64,000 bases of DNA from Virgifigura sp964551315 (GTDB taxonomy: Bacteria; Pseudomonadota; Alphaproteobacteria; Dongiales; Dongiaceae). Made by a program: the position numbers and the translations under genes. Shown one piece after another: positions 8,511 to 16,503 of the stretch. The notes beneath the pieces were generated by a model. It was not told where the DNA came from and did not search any database. It was given only the letters and a program-made list of their open reading frames with translations. How positions within the stretch are numbered: the stretch's first letter is position 1; every line of letters begins with the position of its first letter. The stretch lies in NCBI GenBank assembly GCA_964551315.1, contig CAZKCM010000003.1, positions 62,001 to 126,000 of the forward strand, in the 5' to 3' direction.

Positions 8511-8909
8511 ATGATGTTCTGGGGGGAGCGGGGCAGCGGCACGGTGCCGGCGATCGCGGCTGCCGTGTTCGCTTTGGGGCTTTGGGTTGCGGCGCCCGTG
8601 GTGCAAGCGGCGGAACCGATGTCGAAGGACGCGGTTGCGGCGCGCATCGCCGAGGTCTACGGCGTCGAAGTGCTGCGTGTCCAAGAGGTAACGGTCGATG
8701 GTCGCGCCGCTTACGCGATCACGGTGATGAACCCCGGCGGGAATTCCAATGCCGCCTTTCAGGTCAATACGCTGCTTGCCGATGCGGCCACGGGCAACCT
8801 GCTTCCGGTATTCCGGCACCGGCCCGCCGGCTACGATCCTCCGGGTGCCGCGACTTATGAGAGCAAGGTGGACGGGTTGGCGCTGCGCCGGCGGAGCTTT
8901 GCTGAATAG
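8511..8909 (+). CDS. PepSY-like periplasmic protein
   Basis: A 132-residue exported protein: signal peptide about residues 1-34 (cleavage near VQAAEP), then a small alpha/beta domain (KDAVAARIAEVYGVEVLRVQ, YAITVMNPGG, NTLLADAATGNLLPVF) with the features of a single PepSY unit. PepSY domains are often inhibitors or accessory modules of secreted and respiratory proteins. It follows the formate dehydrogenase gamma gene by 56 bp, so it may be a late member of that operon. GAGAGGCGG lies immediately before the ATG; a second ATG is the next codon. Confidence 0.7.
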   Translation: MMFWGERGSGTVPAIAAAVFALGLWVAAPVVQAAEPMSKDAVAARIAEVYGVEVLRVQEVTVDGRAAYAITVMNPGGNSNAAFQVNTLLADAATGNLLPVFRHRPAGYDPPGAATYESKVDGLALRRRSFAE

Positions 8910-9115
8910 CGGCCACCGCGATCGCGGAGCCCTGATCGCGGCCCGTTCCAAAGGCGCGCCCGCGGCTCTCGTGACGGCGGCAACGGCCTTGCCACCGAAC
9001 CTGCATACCAACCGGCCGTCAAATTTGATAACAAGGGCGTGTTGAAAGCGAGTGCGGCGCCGCGAACGGATCGCGGCGGCGAGGCGACCCGATCGGACTG
9101 TGTGGGTGCGAGACG

Positions 9116-10498
9116 ATGCGCTTGCGACTCCTTTCCCTCCCCCTGCTTGCGCTGTTCTTCGCCATCACGACCGCCGAGGCCGAGCTGGCGGGGCATGGTG
9201 GCGCCGTCAGGAGCGTGGCCGTGTCGCCGGATGGCCAGCGCATTCTTACCGGTGGCTTCGATTACAGCCTGATGCTGTGGGATCTTGAGACACAGCATGA
9301 AATCGCGCGTCTTCATGGCCACGACGCGGCCGTGAACGCGGTGGCCTTTCTGCCGGATGGCCGCTTCGCCGTATCGGCAAGCGACGACGGCACGGTGGGT
9401 CTGTGGGATCTCGAGGATCGTCGTCTCGTCGGGCGCTTGCGCGGGCATGCGGGAAAGGTTGCCTCGGTCGCCGTATCGCCGGACGGCCGGCTCGCCGCAT
9501 CGGCCGGCTGGGACCATACGGTGCGGATCTGGGATCTGCGGCAGCGCCGCGAGATTCGGGTGCTGCGCGGCCATCACAGCTATGTGAACGCCGTCGACTT
9601 CTCGGCCGACGGTCGGCGTGTCATCAGCGGCGGATATGAGGGGACCATCCGCGTGTGGGACGCGGCGACCGGGGCGCCGCTGACCGAGATGACCGCCAAC
9701 GGTTTCGGCATAAACATGCTGGCGGCGCTGCCCAGGGGCGGGGTTGCCTCGGCATCGATCGACGAATCGGTTCGCCTCTGGGATCTCGGATCAGGCCGGG
9801 ACCTCGCCGAGCTGATCGGGCATGAGGGCCCGGTTCTCGCCGTGACGGTTTCGCCTGATGGCCGCCTGGCTGCATCCGGAGGAGCGGACGGCCGGCTCCG
9901 TCTCTGGATGCTTGCCGAAAGGCGGACGGTGCATTCCTTCGAAGGGCACACCGGCCCCGTCTGGGACGTCGCCTTTTCGCCCGACGGAAAGACTCTCCTG
10001 TCGGCCGGCGCGGACGGGGTGGTGAAGCTGTGGGACATAGCGGCGGAGGATGAGGTCGGCACCGGGGATGCCGGTCAAAGCGCGCCGGCGGCGGCGTCGC
10101 GCGGCAAGGGCGGCATGGGTGCCAGCATGTTCCGGAAATGCAGCGCCTGCCACAGTGTAACGGCCGACGGCGAGAACAAGGCCGGACCGACGCTCTATGG
10201 CCTGTTTGGCCGCCCCGCCGGGTCCGTGCCCGGCTACCCTTATTCGAAGGCGTTGCGCGAGAGCGATCTGGTGTGGACCGAGGAAACCGTTGCGAAGCTC
10301 TTCGACATCGGACCGGATGCGTTGACGCCGGGGTCTAAGATGCCGCTGCAGCGGATCCCCGACCCGCATCGCCGCGCGGCCCTGGTGCGTTATCTCAAGA
10401 GTGTTACCATGCCAAGCACCGACGAATGCCCGGCCGCGGCGGATCGTTCCGCGTCGCGGCCGGCCGATTGCAACGTTCTTGATGGAGGAAATCGATGA
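9116..10498 (+). CDS. Secreted WD40 beta-propeller fused to a class I cytochrome c
   Basis: A 460-residue protein with a signal peptide (residues 1-22), seven WD40 repeats (about 24-310, each ending in LWDL, IWDL, VWDA or a similar WD dipeptide) and a C-terminal monohaem cytochrome c domain with C342-x-x-C345-H346 and likely axial M409 in GSKMPL. It should be periplasmic. The cytochrome half resembles small class I electron carriers; the propeller would be a protein-docking platform. The partner is unknown. The stop codon overlaps the next ATG (ATGA), coupling it to a 42-residue membrane peptide. It begins 206 bp after the PepSY-like gene, so its promoter may be separate. Confidence 0.9.
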   Translation: MRLRLLSLPLLALFFAITTAEAELAGHGGAVRSVAVSPDGQRILTGGFDYSLMLWDLETQHEIARLHGHDAAVNAVAFLPDGRFAVSASDDGTVGLWDLEDRRLVGRLRGHAGKVASVAVSPDGRLAASAGWDHTVRIWDLRQRREIRVLRGHHSYVNAVDFSADGRRVISGGYEGTIRVWDAATGAPLTEMTANGFGINMLAALPRGGVASASIDESVRLWDLGSGRDLAELIGHEGPVLAVTVSPDGRLAASGGADGRLRLWMLAERRTVHSFEGHTGPVWDVAFSPDGKTLLSAGADGVVKLWDIAAEDEVGTGDAGQSAPAAASRGKGGMGASMFRKCSACHSVTADGENKAGPTLYGLFGRPAGSVPGYPYSKALRESDLVWTEETVAKLFDIGPDALTPGSKMPLQRIPDPHRRAALVRYLKSVTMPSTDECPAAADRSASRPADCNVLDGGNR

Positions 10499-10623
10499 AG
10501 GCGTTCCTGGCCAGCATCGCCGCCGCGCTCGTGATCGCGGTCATCGCGGGGCTCGCGCTCAACGCGATGGATTGGAGCTCGGCGAACATGTTCCAGTCGC
10601 CGCAAGGCAGCGTGCGCCTTTGA
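10495..10623 (+). CDS. 42-residue membrane peptide coupled to the WD40-cytochrome c gene
   Basis: The ATG sits inside the stop of the WD40-cytochrome gene (ATGA overlap) and is preceded by GGAGGAAATCG, an excellent ribosome site. The product has one hydrophobic N-terminal segment (AFLASIAAALVIAVIAGLALNA, given here as the span of residues 3-24) and a polar tail MFQSPQGSVRL. I recall similar tiny single-span proteins in other alphaproteobacteria, without assigned function. Translational coupling suggests it works with the cytochrome fusion, perhaps as its membrane anchor or chaperone. Confidence 0.75.
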   Translation: MKAFLASIAAALVIAVIAGLALNAMDWSSANMFQSPQGSVRL

Positions 10624-10835
10624 TCGTTTCGGGCCGACCGGCCATGTGCCGGCGGTCGCGCGCTGGCGGCCCGGGCGCCGTCACCGCGGCAAGTCATTGC
10701 CCCTCGATGGAGGGAGGATTACAGTCTTCAACCAGTAGTTTGTGACCACCGCTCGGGCGCGACGGAGCGTTCGCTCATTCCATCGGTGCTGAATGCGATG
10801 AAATCTCGCCCGTGCCCTCGCAGCGGCCAGTCTCG

Positions 10836-13337
10836 ATGAGTCCGACTCCCGCAATTCCCGCGAGCTACGATCTCGTTCTGGTCATTTTCTCGGTGGCCAT
10901 CGCGATTCTCGCGTCTTATACAGCGCTCGTGGTTGCCGGCCGAATCCAGATGACAGCCGGCATATCCCGTTATCTGTGGCTGCTCGGCGCGGCGCTCCTG
11001 ATGGGGGGCGGAATCTGGTCGATGCATTTCGTCGGCATGCTGGCTTTTCGGATGCCGCTGCCGGTGACTTACGATCCGCAGCTGACGTTCTTGTCGCTGC
11101 TGGTGCCCGTCTTCTTCACGGCGGTGGGCTTTTACATCTTGGCCGCAAGGGGAAGTGCGCCGCTCACACTCGTCGGGGCAGGGCTCTTGATGGGGCTCGG
11201 CATGGTCGCGATGCATTACACGGGCATGGCGGCCTTGCAGGCGCCGGTGCGCATCGAGCACCGGCCTCTTCTGGTCTCTGCGTCCGCGCTGATCGCTTTC
11301 GTTGCTTCTGTCATGGCGCTCGGGTTGGCCTTCAGATCCAAGGCCGCAGCCTGGCACAACGCCGCCGGCGCGGCGACCATGGGCGCGGCGATCACCGGCA
11401 TGCACTATACGGCCATGGCCGCCGCCGAGTTCACCAGGGACCTGTCCGCGCCGGTGCCGGCCTCGGCCACGATGCTCAACCCCGCCCTGTTGGGTATCGT
11501 GATCACGGCGGCGGCGTTCGTTCTGCTGTTCCTGGGCCTGCTGGCGGCCTTGTTCGATCGACGCTACATGGCATTGGCCCCGTCGCAGACGGCTGTCCGA
11601 GGAGCAACGGAGTCACCGAACCTTGGTCACCGCTTCGACGGATACAGCCCGAAATTCGCACTGCTGGTGATCATTCTGTTCTTCGTCGTCGTCGTGGGGG
11701 TTGCCTGGGGCCTGACCGCTTGGCGCGACTACAAGCAGGCGATCGAAGACGTTCAGATCGTCGCGCAAAGTACTGTGCGCCTCGTGGAGGAGCACGTGGA
11801 CCGCGCGATGGGCGCGGGCGATCTGGTGATGCAGCACGTGATCGGCCTGATTGATCAGCTGGGACTCGAGGCGGTCGTCTCATCCCCTGCCGTCTGGGAG
11901 AGCGTTCGGCGGATGGAGGCGTCGTTACCGCATCTCGGCAATGTGTCCATCCTCGACGCGCAAGGGAATCTAGTCTTCACGACGCGGCAGTTCCCGGCGC
12001 CCGACGGCCGCAACTTCGCCGCCGAGAGCTATTTCCGGGCCCTGCGGGTGGATGGCTCCGCAGAGCCGCTGGTGAGCCGGGTCGTGAAGGGCGACTCCAC
12101 GAACGGGGATTTCTTCAACGTCGCCCGGCGGCTGAAGGGGGAGGACGGCGCGTTCGCCGGCGTGGTCCTGATGGCCATCCAAACCGATTATCTCTTGGAC
12201 TTCTACGCGGACTTGAATCTTGGCCCAACCTCGGCCGTTGCGGTCTTTCGGGAGGACGGCTCTCTCGTGACGCGCCAGCCTCCGCCGGATTCCGATGCTG
12301 ACCCTTCGCCGGGCCAGCTTGTCCGGATGCACCTGCAGCGATCGCCCTGGGGTACGTTTGAGAGCCACTCGGCGCTCGACGGGGTGGAGCGCGTGGTGTC
12401 CTATCGGCATGCGGCGAGCGTGCCTCTCGTCGTCACGGCCAGCATCGCCAAGGACTCGGCGTTGGCGGAATGGCGCGCGCGTCTGCACCGGAACGCCGCG
12501 CTCGGACTGGTCATCGTGGCGGCCCTCGGAGCCTTGTCCTGGCTTGCCGTTCGCAGCCTCCGGCGAGAGGAACTGGCCGCGAACGCCCTGCGGCTGGCAC
12601 GCGACGACCTGGATCGGCGCGTCCGCGAGCGGACAGCCGAACTGGAGGCGGCGCTTGCCGACAAGGAGATCCTGTTCAAGGAAGTTCATCACAGGGTGAA
12701 GAACAACCTCCAGGTCATCTGCAGTCTGCTCAACCTGCAGTCCAACCGCTTCGACGAGCCGGCGGTGCGCCGGGCGTTCGAGGAGGCCTACAACCGTGTT
12801 TACTCCATCAGCCTCGTTCACAAGGCGCTCTATGACCAGAACGCTGCCGCGCAGATCGATTTCGCGAGCTACCTGCGGGACCTGTGCGACAACCTTTCCA
12901 GGCTCTACGGCGCGTCGGCCCGAAACATACAGATCGAGGTATCGGCGGCCGAAAGCACGCTGGATCTCAACCGGGCAGTGCCGCTTGCGCTGATCGTCAA
13001 CGAGGTGATTTCCAACGCGCTGAAGCACGCCTTTCCCAACGGGCGCGCAGGACGGATCGAGATTGGCTTCGCCGCCCGCGGCTCGAAGTTCCACCTGACG
13101 ATCCGCGACGACGGGATCGGCATTGGCGAGGACGCTGCCCGAAACCCAGCGAAGAGCCTGGGCCTGGTCATCGTCAATGCGCTGGCCCACCAGGTCGACG
13201 CCACCGTAACCTACCGCAACGACGGCGGAACCTGGTTCGAACTCTTGAGCGACTCGGGGCAGGCAGATGCCTGTGTCGCCGGCGAGTCCGGCACCGACGG
13301 CGGCGCCCGGGGGCAGGAATCCGCCGCGGCTCAGTGA
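10836..13337 (+). CDS. MHYT / Cache sensor histidine kinase (HisKA_2)
   Basis: An 833-residue membrane kinase. Seven N-terminal helices (about residues 10-240) carry MHYT motifs (MHFVGM, MHYTGM, MHYTAM), proposed to bind metal and sense small gases. A further helix, a periplasmic Cache-like domain (about 310-540) and another helix follow. The kinase core has a coiled-coil linker (RVRERTAELEAALADKE), the phospho-acceptor region EVHHRVKNNLQ with H618/H619, an N box NEVISNALKH, and ATP-lid glycines DDGIGIG and SLGLVIVNAL. HisKA_2 kinases in alphaproteobacteria often feed the PhyR-NepR-EcfG stress pathway, which would fit the promoters in this window; no response regulator is adjacent. The start is uncertain: a GTG at 10812 is in frame. 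Confidence 0.88.
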   Translation: MSPTPAIPASYDLVLVIFSVAIAILASYTALVVAGRIQMTAGISRYLWLLGAALLMGGGIWSMHFVGMLAFRMPLPVTYDPQLTFLSLLVPVFFTAVGFYILAARGSAPLTLVGAGLLMGLGMVAMHYTGMAALQAPVRIEHRPLLVSASALIAFVASVMALGLAFRSKAAAWHNAAGAATMGAAITGMHYTAMAAAEFTRDLSAPVPASATMLNPALLGIVITAAAFVLLFLGLLAALFDRRYMALAPSQTAVRGATESPNLGHRFDGYSPKFALLVIILFFVVVVGVAWGLTAWRDYKQAIEDVQIVAQSTVRLVEEHVDRAMGAGDLVMQHVIGLIDQLGLEAVVSSPAVWESVRRMEASLPHLGNVSILDAQGNLVFTTRQFPAPDGRNFAAESYFRALRVDGSAEPLVSRVVKGDSTNGDFFNVARRLKGEDGAFAGVVLMAIQTDYLLDFYADLNLGPTSAVAVFREDGSLVTRQPPPDSDADPSPGQLVRMHLQRSPWGTFESHSALDGVERVVSYRHAASVPLVVTASIAKDSALAEWRARLHRNAALGLVIVAALGALSWLAVRSLRREELAANALRLARDDLDRRVRERTAELEAALADKEILFKEVHHRVKNNLQVICSLLNLQSNRFDEPAVRRAFEEAYNRVYSISLVHKALYDQNAAAQIDFASYLRDLCDNLSRLYGASARNIQIEVSAAESTLDLNRAVPLALIVNEVISNALKHAFPNGRAGRIEIGFAARGSKFHLTIRDDGIGIGEDAARNPAKSLGLVIVNALAHQVDATVTYRNDGGTWFELLSDSGQADACVAGESGTDGGARGQESAAAQ

Positions 13338-13386
13338 CGCGAAGGGGTTCCTGAACACCGCTTCGTCACATTGGAGAGCGGCGCGA

Positions 13387-13411
13387 GGAACCGGGCGGTC
13401 CGCCGTACGTT
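13387..13411 (+). promoter_or_regulatory. EcfG-type promoter GGAAC-N16-CGTT upstream of the holin/DUF3618 pair
   Basis: GGAAC at 13387-13391 and CGTT at 13408-13411 are spaced by exactly 16 bp, matching the known alphaproteobacterial general-stress sigma consensus. The -10 element ends 170 bp before the holin-like gene, in the spacer after the histidine kinase. Confidence 0.7.
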
Positions 13412-13581
13412 AGCTTTGCAATGCCGGCCTCCTTCGGGGCCGCTCTGATACGGGACCGAGGAGCCGGTGCAACCGGCGCGAGGGCAAAGCCTCGACCCGT
13501 GGAATCGTCGGATTCGCCCAACCACAGGGCGGCGAACCGCGGACGAAGCCGCCCGTAACCTGCCAACCCAGGAGGGCGCTG

Positions 13582-13971
13582 ATGCAGGCACAGAATCAGG
13601 ATCGCTCCCTCGGCTCTCTCTTTGCGGACCTCACCCAGGAGACGACCGGACTGGTCCGCCAGGAGGTGGACCTGGCAAAAGCCGAGATTTCCGAGAAGGC
13701 CTCGCAGGTCGGATCGGCCATCGCTTCGCTTGCCGTCGGCGGCGCGTTGGTCCTCGCGGGCTTTCTGGTGTTGTTGCAGGCCGCGGTTGTGGCGCTGTCG
13801 AACGTGATGGAGCCGTGGCTGGCATCGCTCATCGTTGGCGGCGTGGTCGCCCTCATCGGCATCATTCTGATGCTGAAGGGACGCCGCGATCTCGCGGCGC
13901 AAAACCTCGCTCCTCGGCGAACCATCGAATCGGTCCAGGAAGACGCGCGCGTAGCCCGGGAGAGACTTTGA
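13582..13971 (+). CDS. Phage-holin-like (Phage_holin_3_6) membrane protein
   Basis: A 129-residue protein with an amphipathic N-terminal helix (SLGSLFADLTQETTGLVRQE) and two transmembrane helices (about residues 45-70 and 77-100). The family is named after phage holins, but in bacteria these chromosomal proteins are paired with DUF883/DUF3618-type proteins and behave as stress-induced envelope proteins. The gene follows GGAGGGCGCTG, and its TGA overlaps the DUF3618 start by one base, so the two form an operon under the upstream EcfG-type promoter. Confidence 0.85.
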   Translation: MQAQNQDRSLGSLFADLTQETTGLVRQEVDLAKAEISEKASQVGSAIASLAVGGALVLAGFLVLLQAAVVALSNVMEPWLASLIVGGVVALIGIILMLKGRRDLAAQNLAPRRTIESVQEDARVARERL

Positions 13972-14486
13972 TGGCCGAACGGACTCCGGATCGGCCGAAC
14001 GCCGAGGAAAAGAGCGCCGCTCAGATCGAGCGCGATATCGATCGAACCCGCGCCGAGATCGACGATACTCTGGACCGCATCTTCAACAGACTCACGCCCG
14101 GCGAGCTGTTCGAGCAGACCATCGACTACGTTCGAAGCTCGCACGGATTCACCCGATTCGGGGCGGTCTTGAGGGACAATCCGGTGCCCGCGGTGCTGGC
14201 GGCCCTCAGCATCGGCTGGCTCATCGTCGCAGGCCTGCGGGCAAGGCCGGAGGAGGCACCGTCGCAGCGGTCGCTGCCGCCTCCTCCCAGATATGCGGAG
14301 CCAGCGGCGTCCACGGCGGAGGTCCAGCGCGGAGAGAGCGTGGCGGGGAGCGGCGATCTCGCGCCTTCGGCCGCCGGGGGCGCGTCGGTAGAGCGGGGGG
14401 AGCCGTCCGTCACCTCGACGACCTCGCGAACTCTCGACGTGGAGGGTAAACCGACCGGGACGCCGGCCATCGACCGGTCGAGCTGA
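13971..14486 (+). CDS. DUF3618 domain protein
   Basis: A 171-residue protein: helical N-terminal part (KSAAQIERDIDRTRAEIDDTLD) typical of DUF3618, a single transmembrane helix at about residues 76-92 (VPAVLAALSIGWLIVAGL), then a disordered Pro/Ser/Glu-rich tail. Function unknown; partner of holin-like proteins at membranes in stress regulons. Start overlaps the preceding stop (TGATG). Confidence 0.85.
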   Translation: MAERTPDRPNAEEKSAAQIERDIDRTRAEIDDTLDRIFNRLTPGELFEQTIDYVRSSHGFTRFGAVLRDNPVPAVLAALSIGWLIVAGLRARPEEAPSQRSLPPPPRYAEPAASTAEVQRGESVAGSGDLAPSAAGGASVERGEPSVTSTTSRTLDVEGKPTGTPAIDRSS

Positions 14487-14973
14487 TGGCTCGGCGCGGC
14501 CCTACCGTATCCTGCCGCGGGCCGAGCTCCCTCGGCCGGGACCGGATCGGGCCGCCTTCCCCGCGCGTCCGATCCGTCGGCGGGCGGTGCCCGGCCCGCG
14601 CCGATTCGTCGGGGACGAGGCTTCCGTCCTTGTAATCTCGGGCGCGGTTCCCTTATTGTCCGCCCCGGACGTATTCGCACGTGCCTATGGCCCCTGGTGG
14701 CTATGCAACGACGTAACGCGGCCTCTTTTGGTTTACTCGGCATGGCGGTGCCGGTTCCGATCGGGGAAGTGATTGGTTGCTGCGAGCCGCGGGGGCTTAT
14801 CCCCGAACGGGCTTCGTATTGAGGGGAGGGCCGGCACCCGGTGCGACCGCTCCCGTCGATTTCAGCCGCATTTCCGAGATCCCGAGCCGCGCTCCGCGAG
14901 GTGGACCGTTGCTTCCGTCCCGGCGGGTATCGTCTGCCGGACGGATCGGATGGATATGGAGGGAAGGATACGG
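14487..14973. other. 487 bp spacer with no recognised feature
   Basis: GC-rich spacer between the DUF3618 gene and the AIG2-like gene. I looked for stress-type promoters, FNR boxes, tRNA cloverleafs and coding frames with a ribosome site and found none convincing. A 61-codon frame at 14587 has no recognisable similarity. Confidence 0.5.
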
Positions 14974-15504
14974 ATGCGGATGTTCTTCTTCGGCAGCCTC
15001 AGAGACCAGGATCTGCTCGCGGTGGTGCTCGGGCGGTCGATCGACGATCTCATCTTCACCGAGGCGACGCTCCTGGGCTTCGAGCGCCGGCGGGCCCGCG
15101 ACGAGGCCTTTCCGATCATCGTTCCGCATCCCGGCGGGCGTGTGGACGGGGTCGTGGTGGATGGCCTCACCGCGGCTGACCTTGATCGCATCCAGTTCTA
15201 TGAGTCCGACGACTATGAGCTTCGTCCCTTCGCGGTCGAGACCCCGGCCGGACGGGTCGAGGCGCAGGTCTTCCTGCCGACAGAGGCGCTCGAGGACGAA
15301 GGGGTGACCTGGGATTTCGAGGTTTGGCTGGAAGAGGAAAAGCCGATGTGCCTCTTCCTGGCCGAGGAGCTGATGTCGTACTACGGCGTCCTCACGCCGG
15401 AGCAGTACGAGGCGCTCTGGCCGGAGATGAAGGAGCGCGCCCGCGAACGACTCGCCCGTGAGGCTCCGCGTCACAAGCGTGCGTTGGGCGGGCGGATCCG
15501 GTGA
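14974..15504 (+). CDS. AIG2-like gamma-glutamylcyclotransferase family protein
   Basis: A 176-residue protein that opens with the family signature MFFFGSLRDQDLL (the YGSL-type nucleotide-like loop). The barrel continues to about residue 130 and contains an acidic stretch (FYESDDYEL) in which the catalytic Glu of cyclotransferases normally lies. The substrate cannot be told: the family includes gamma-glutamyl-amine and glutathione cyclotransferases. The start at 14974 is chosen because GGAGGGAAGG lies 6-7 bp upstream; three other in-frame ATGs are close by. Confidence 0.8.
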   Translation: MRMFFFGSLRDQDLLAVVLGRSIDDLIFTEATLLGFERRRARDEAFPIIVPHPGGRVDGVVVDGLTAADLDRIQFYESDDYELRPFAVETPAGRVEAQVFLPTEALEDEGVTWDFEVWLEEEKPMCLFLAEELMSYYGVLTPEQYEALWPEMKERARERLAREAPRHKRALGGRIR

Positions 15505-15711
15505 AGCGGCCAGCCAGTGCGGATGATTCCGGCCAAGATCGAAAGGGATGAGACACTTCGATCCACCGAGAACATTCGGCGATGCGGGCCTAACCGTGGC
15601 GACGCAGCGTGAGAGCGTTTCGCCGCTTTCGGTTACTACGCCCTAAGATGCTCAACGCAGGAGTCCCGAACGGACGCGCGACCGCGGCGCGGTCGGCCTG
15701 ACATAGAGCGA

Positions 15712-15744
15712 GGCGCCCCTCCTCCAGGGCGGAGGAGGGGTGCC
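15712..15744 (-). terminator. 14-bp perfect GC-rich hairpin downstream of the H1-like gene
   Basis: A stem of 14 base pairs (one G-T pair) with a 5-nt loop, centred on CCCCTCCTCC/GGAGGAGGGG. It lies 124 bp past the stop of the minus-strand H1-like gene and also after the plus-strand AIG2-like gene, so it could serve as a shared bidirectional terminator. There is no T tract. The rest of the 363 bp spacer 15505-15867 shows nothing else. Confidence 0.55.
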
Positions 15745-15867
15745 GTCGGGCGGGTCGCGAAGAAGATCCTTCGGACGTCGCGCCCGATTCAGTCGCGACC
15801 GCAAGCGACGACCATCGACCGTTCTCGCGGCGGCGGATTCGTCCGGCCGCGGATGGTCTTGCCACCG

Positions 15868-16203
15868 TCACTTCCGCTTTATCAGCGCTTCGGCGATCAC
15901 CGACTTCATCGGACCGGCCAGGATGCTCGTGGACAGGTGGTTCTCGGTCCGGATGCGGCGCGCCCGAGGGGCGCTCGCCTTCTTTGCGGCCTTCGCGTTC
16001 TTGGCGCTTTTTGCCTTCGCAGAACTCTTGGCCGCCGAGCTCTTGGCCGTCTTTGCGGTTTCGGCGCTCTTCACGCCCTTGGCCCGCACTGGGCTCTTGG
16101 CACTTTTCTTGCTCACGACGCTCTTGGCGCTCTTGGTCCCTGCTGTGCGCTTCACCTTCGCCGCGCCCTTTGTCTTCTTGGACGCTGTCGTCTTTCGTGC
16201 CAT
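15868..16203 (-). CDS. Histone H1-like Lys/Ala-rich DNA-binding protein
   Basis: A 111-residue, strongly basic protein made almost entirely of Lys, Ala, Ser, Thr and Val in AKSAK/KTAKSS-like repeats over residues 1-80, with a less biased C-terminal end (ENHLSTSILAGPMKSVIAEALIKRK, residues 87-111). Such H1-like proteins coat DNA and are intrinsically disordered. GGAGGAAGAAACG precedes the ATG. The 300 bp upstream spacer 16204-16503 is shared with the divergent TPP enzyme gene; I see no exact stress-type promoter there. Confidence 0.8.
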   Translation of the reverse strand: MARKTTASKKTKGAAKVKRTAGTKSAKSVVSKKSAKSPVRAKGVKSAETAKTAKSSAAKSSAKAKSAKNAKAAKKASAPRARRIRTENHLSTSILAGPMKSVIAEALIKRK

Positions 16204-16503
16204 TCGTTTCTTCCTCCATGATCACATAGGCCGAGCTGCCATCCTGCACAGCCAATGGGCCAGCATGCAGCCGTGCCGCGACCCGAGGGTGTATTCGGTT
16301 TACGGCAGCCCGTCACGCACCATGTAACAACTTTCCGACGAAACGGACAGTACTGCTTGCGCTCCATTGCGCGCTTTCCTCCGGGCACGAGCGGTCACCT
16401 TGAATCGGCGGCGGGGCGGACGGGGCGGAACCGCGCTCCGTCCGCGTTGTTGTTCGAATGCCGACCGGGCGACTGTGCCCGACCGCAACACCGCGAGGCC
16501 GCA

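Noticed and set aside
10632..10658. Terminator hairpin after the 42-residue peptide gene
   Set aside because: The inverted repeat is interrupted and pairs only with bulges; no T tract.
13582..13971. Prophage remnant suggested by the holin-like protein
   Set aside because: No phage structural, lysis or integrase genes nearby; this holin family is widespread on bacterial chromosomes and pairs here with DUF3618.
16430..16460. GGAAC followed by CGTT upstream of the TPP-dependent enzyme
   Set aside because: The spacer is only 13 bp, outside the 16-17 bp required.
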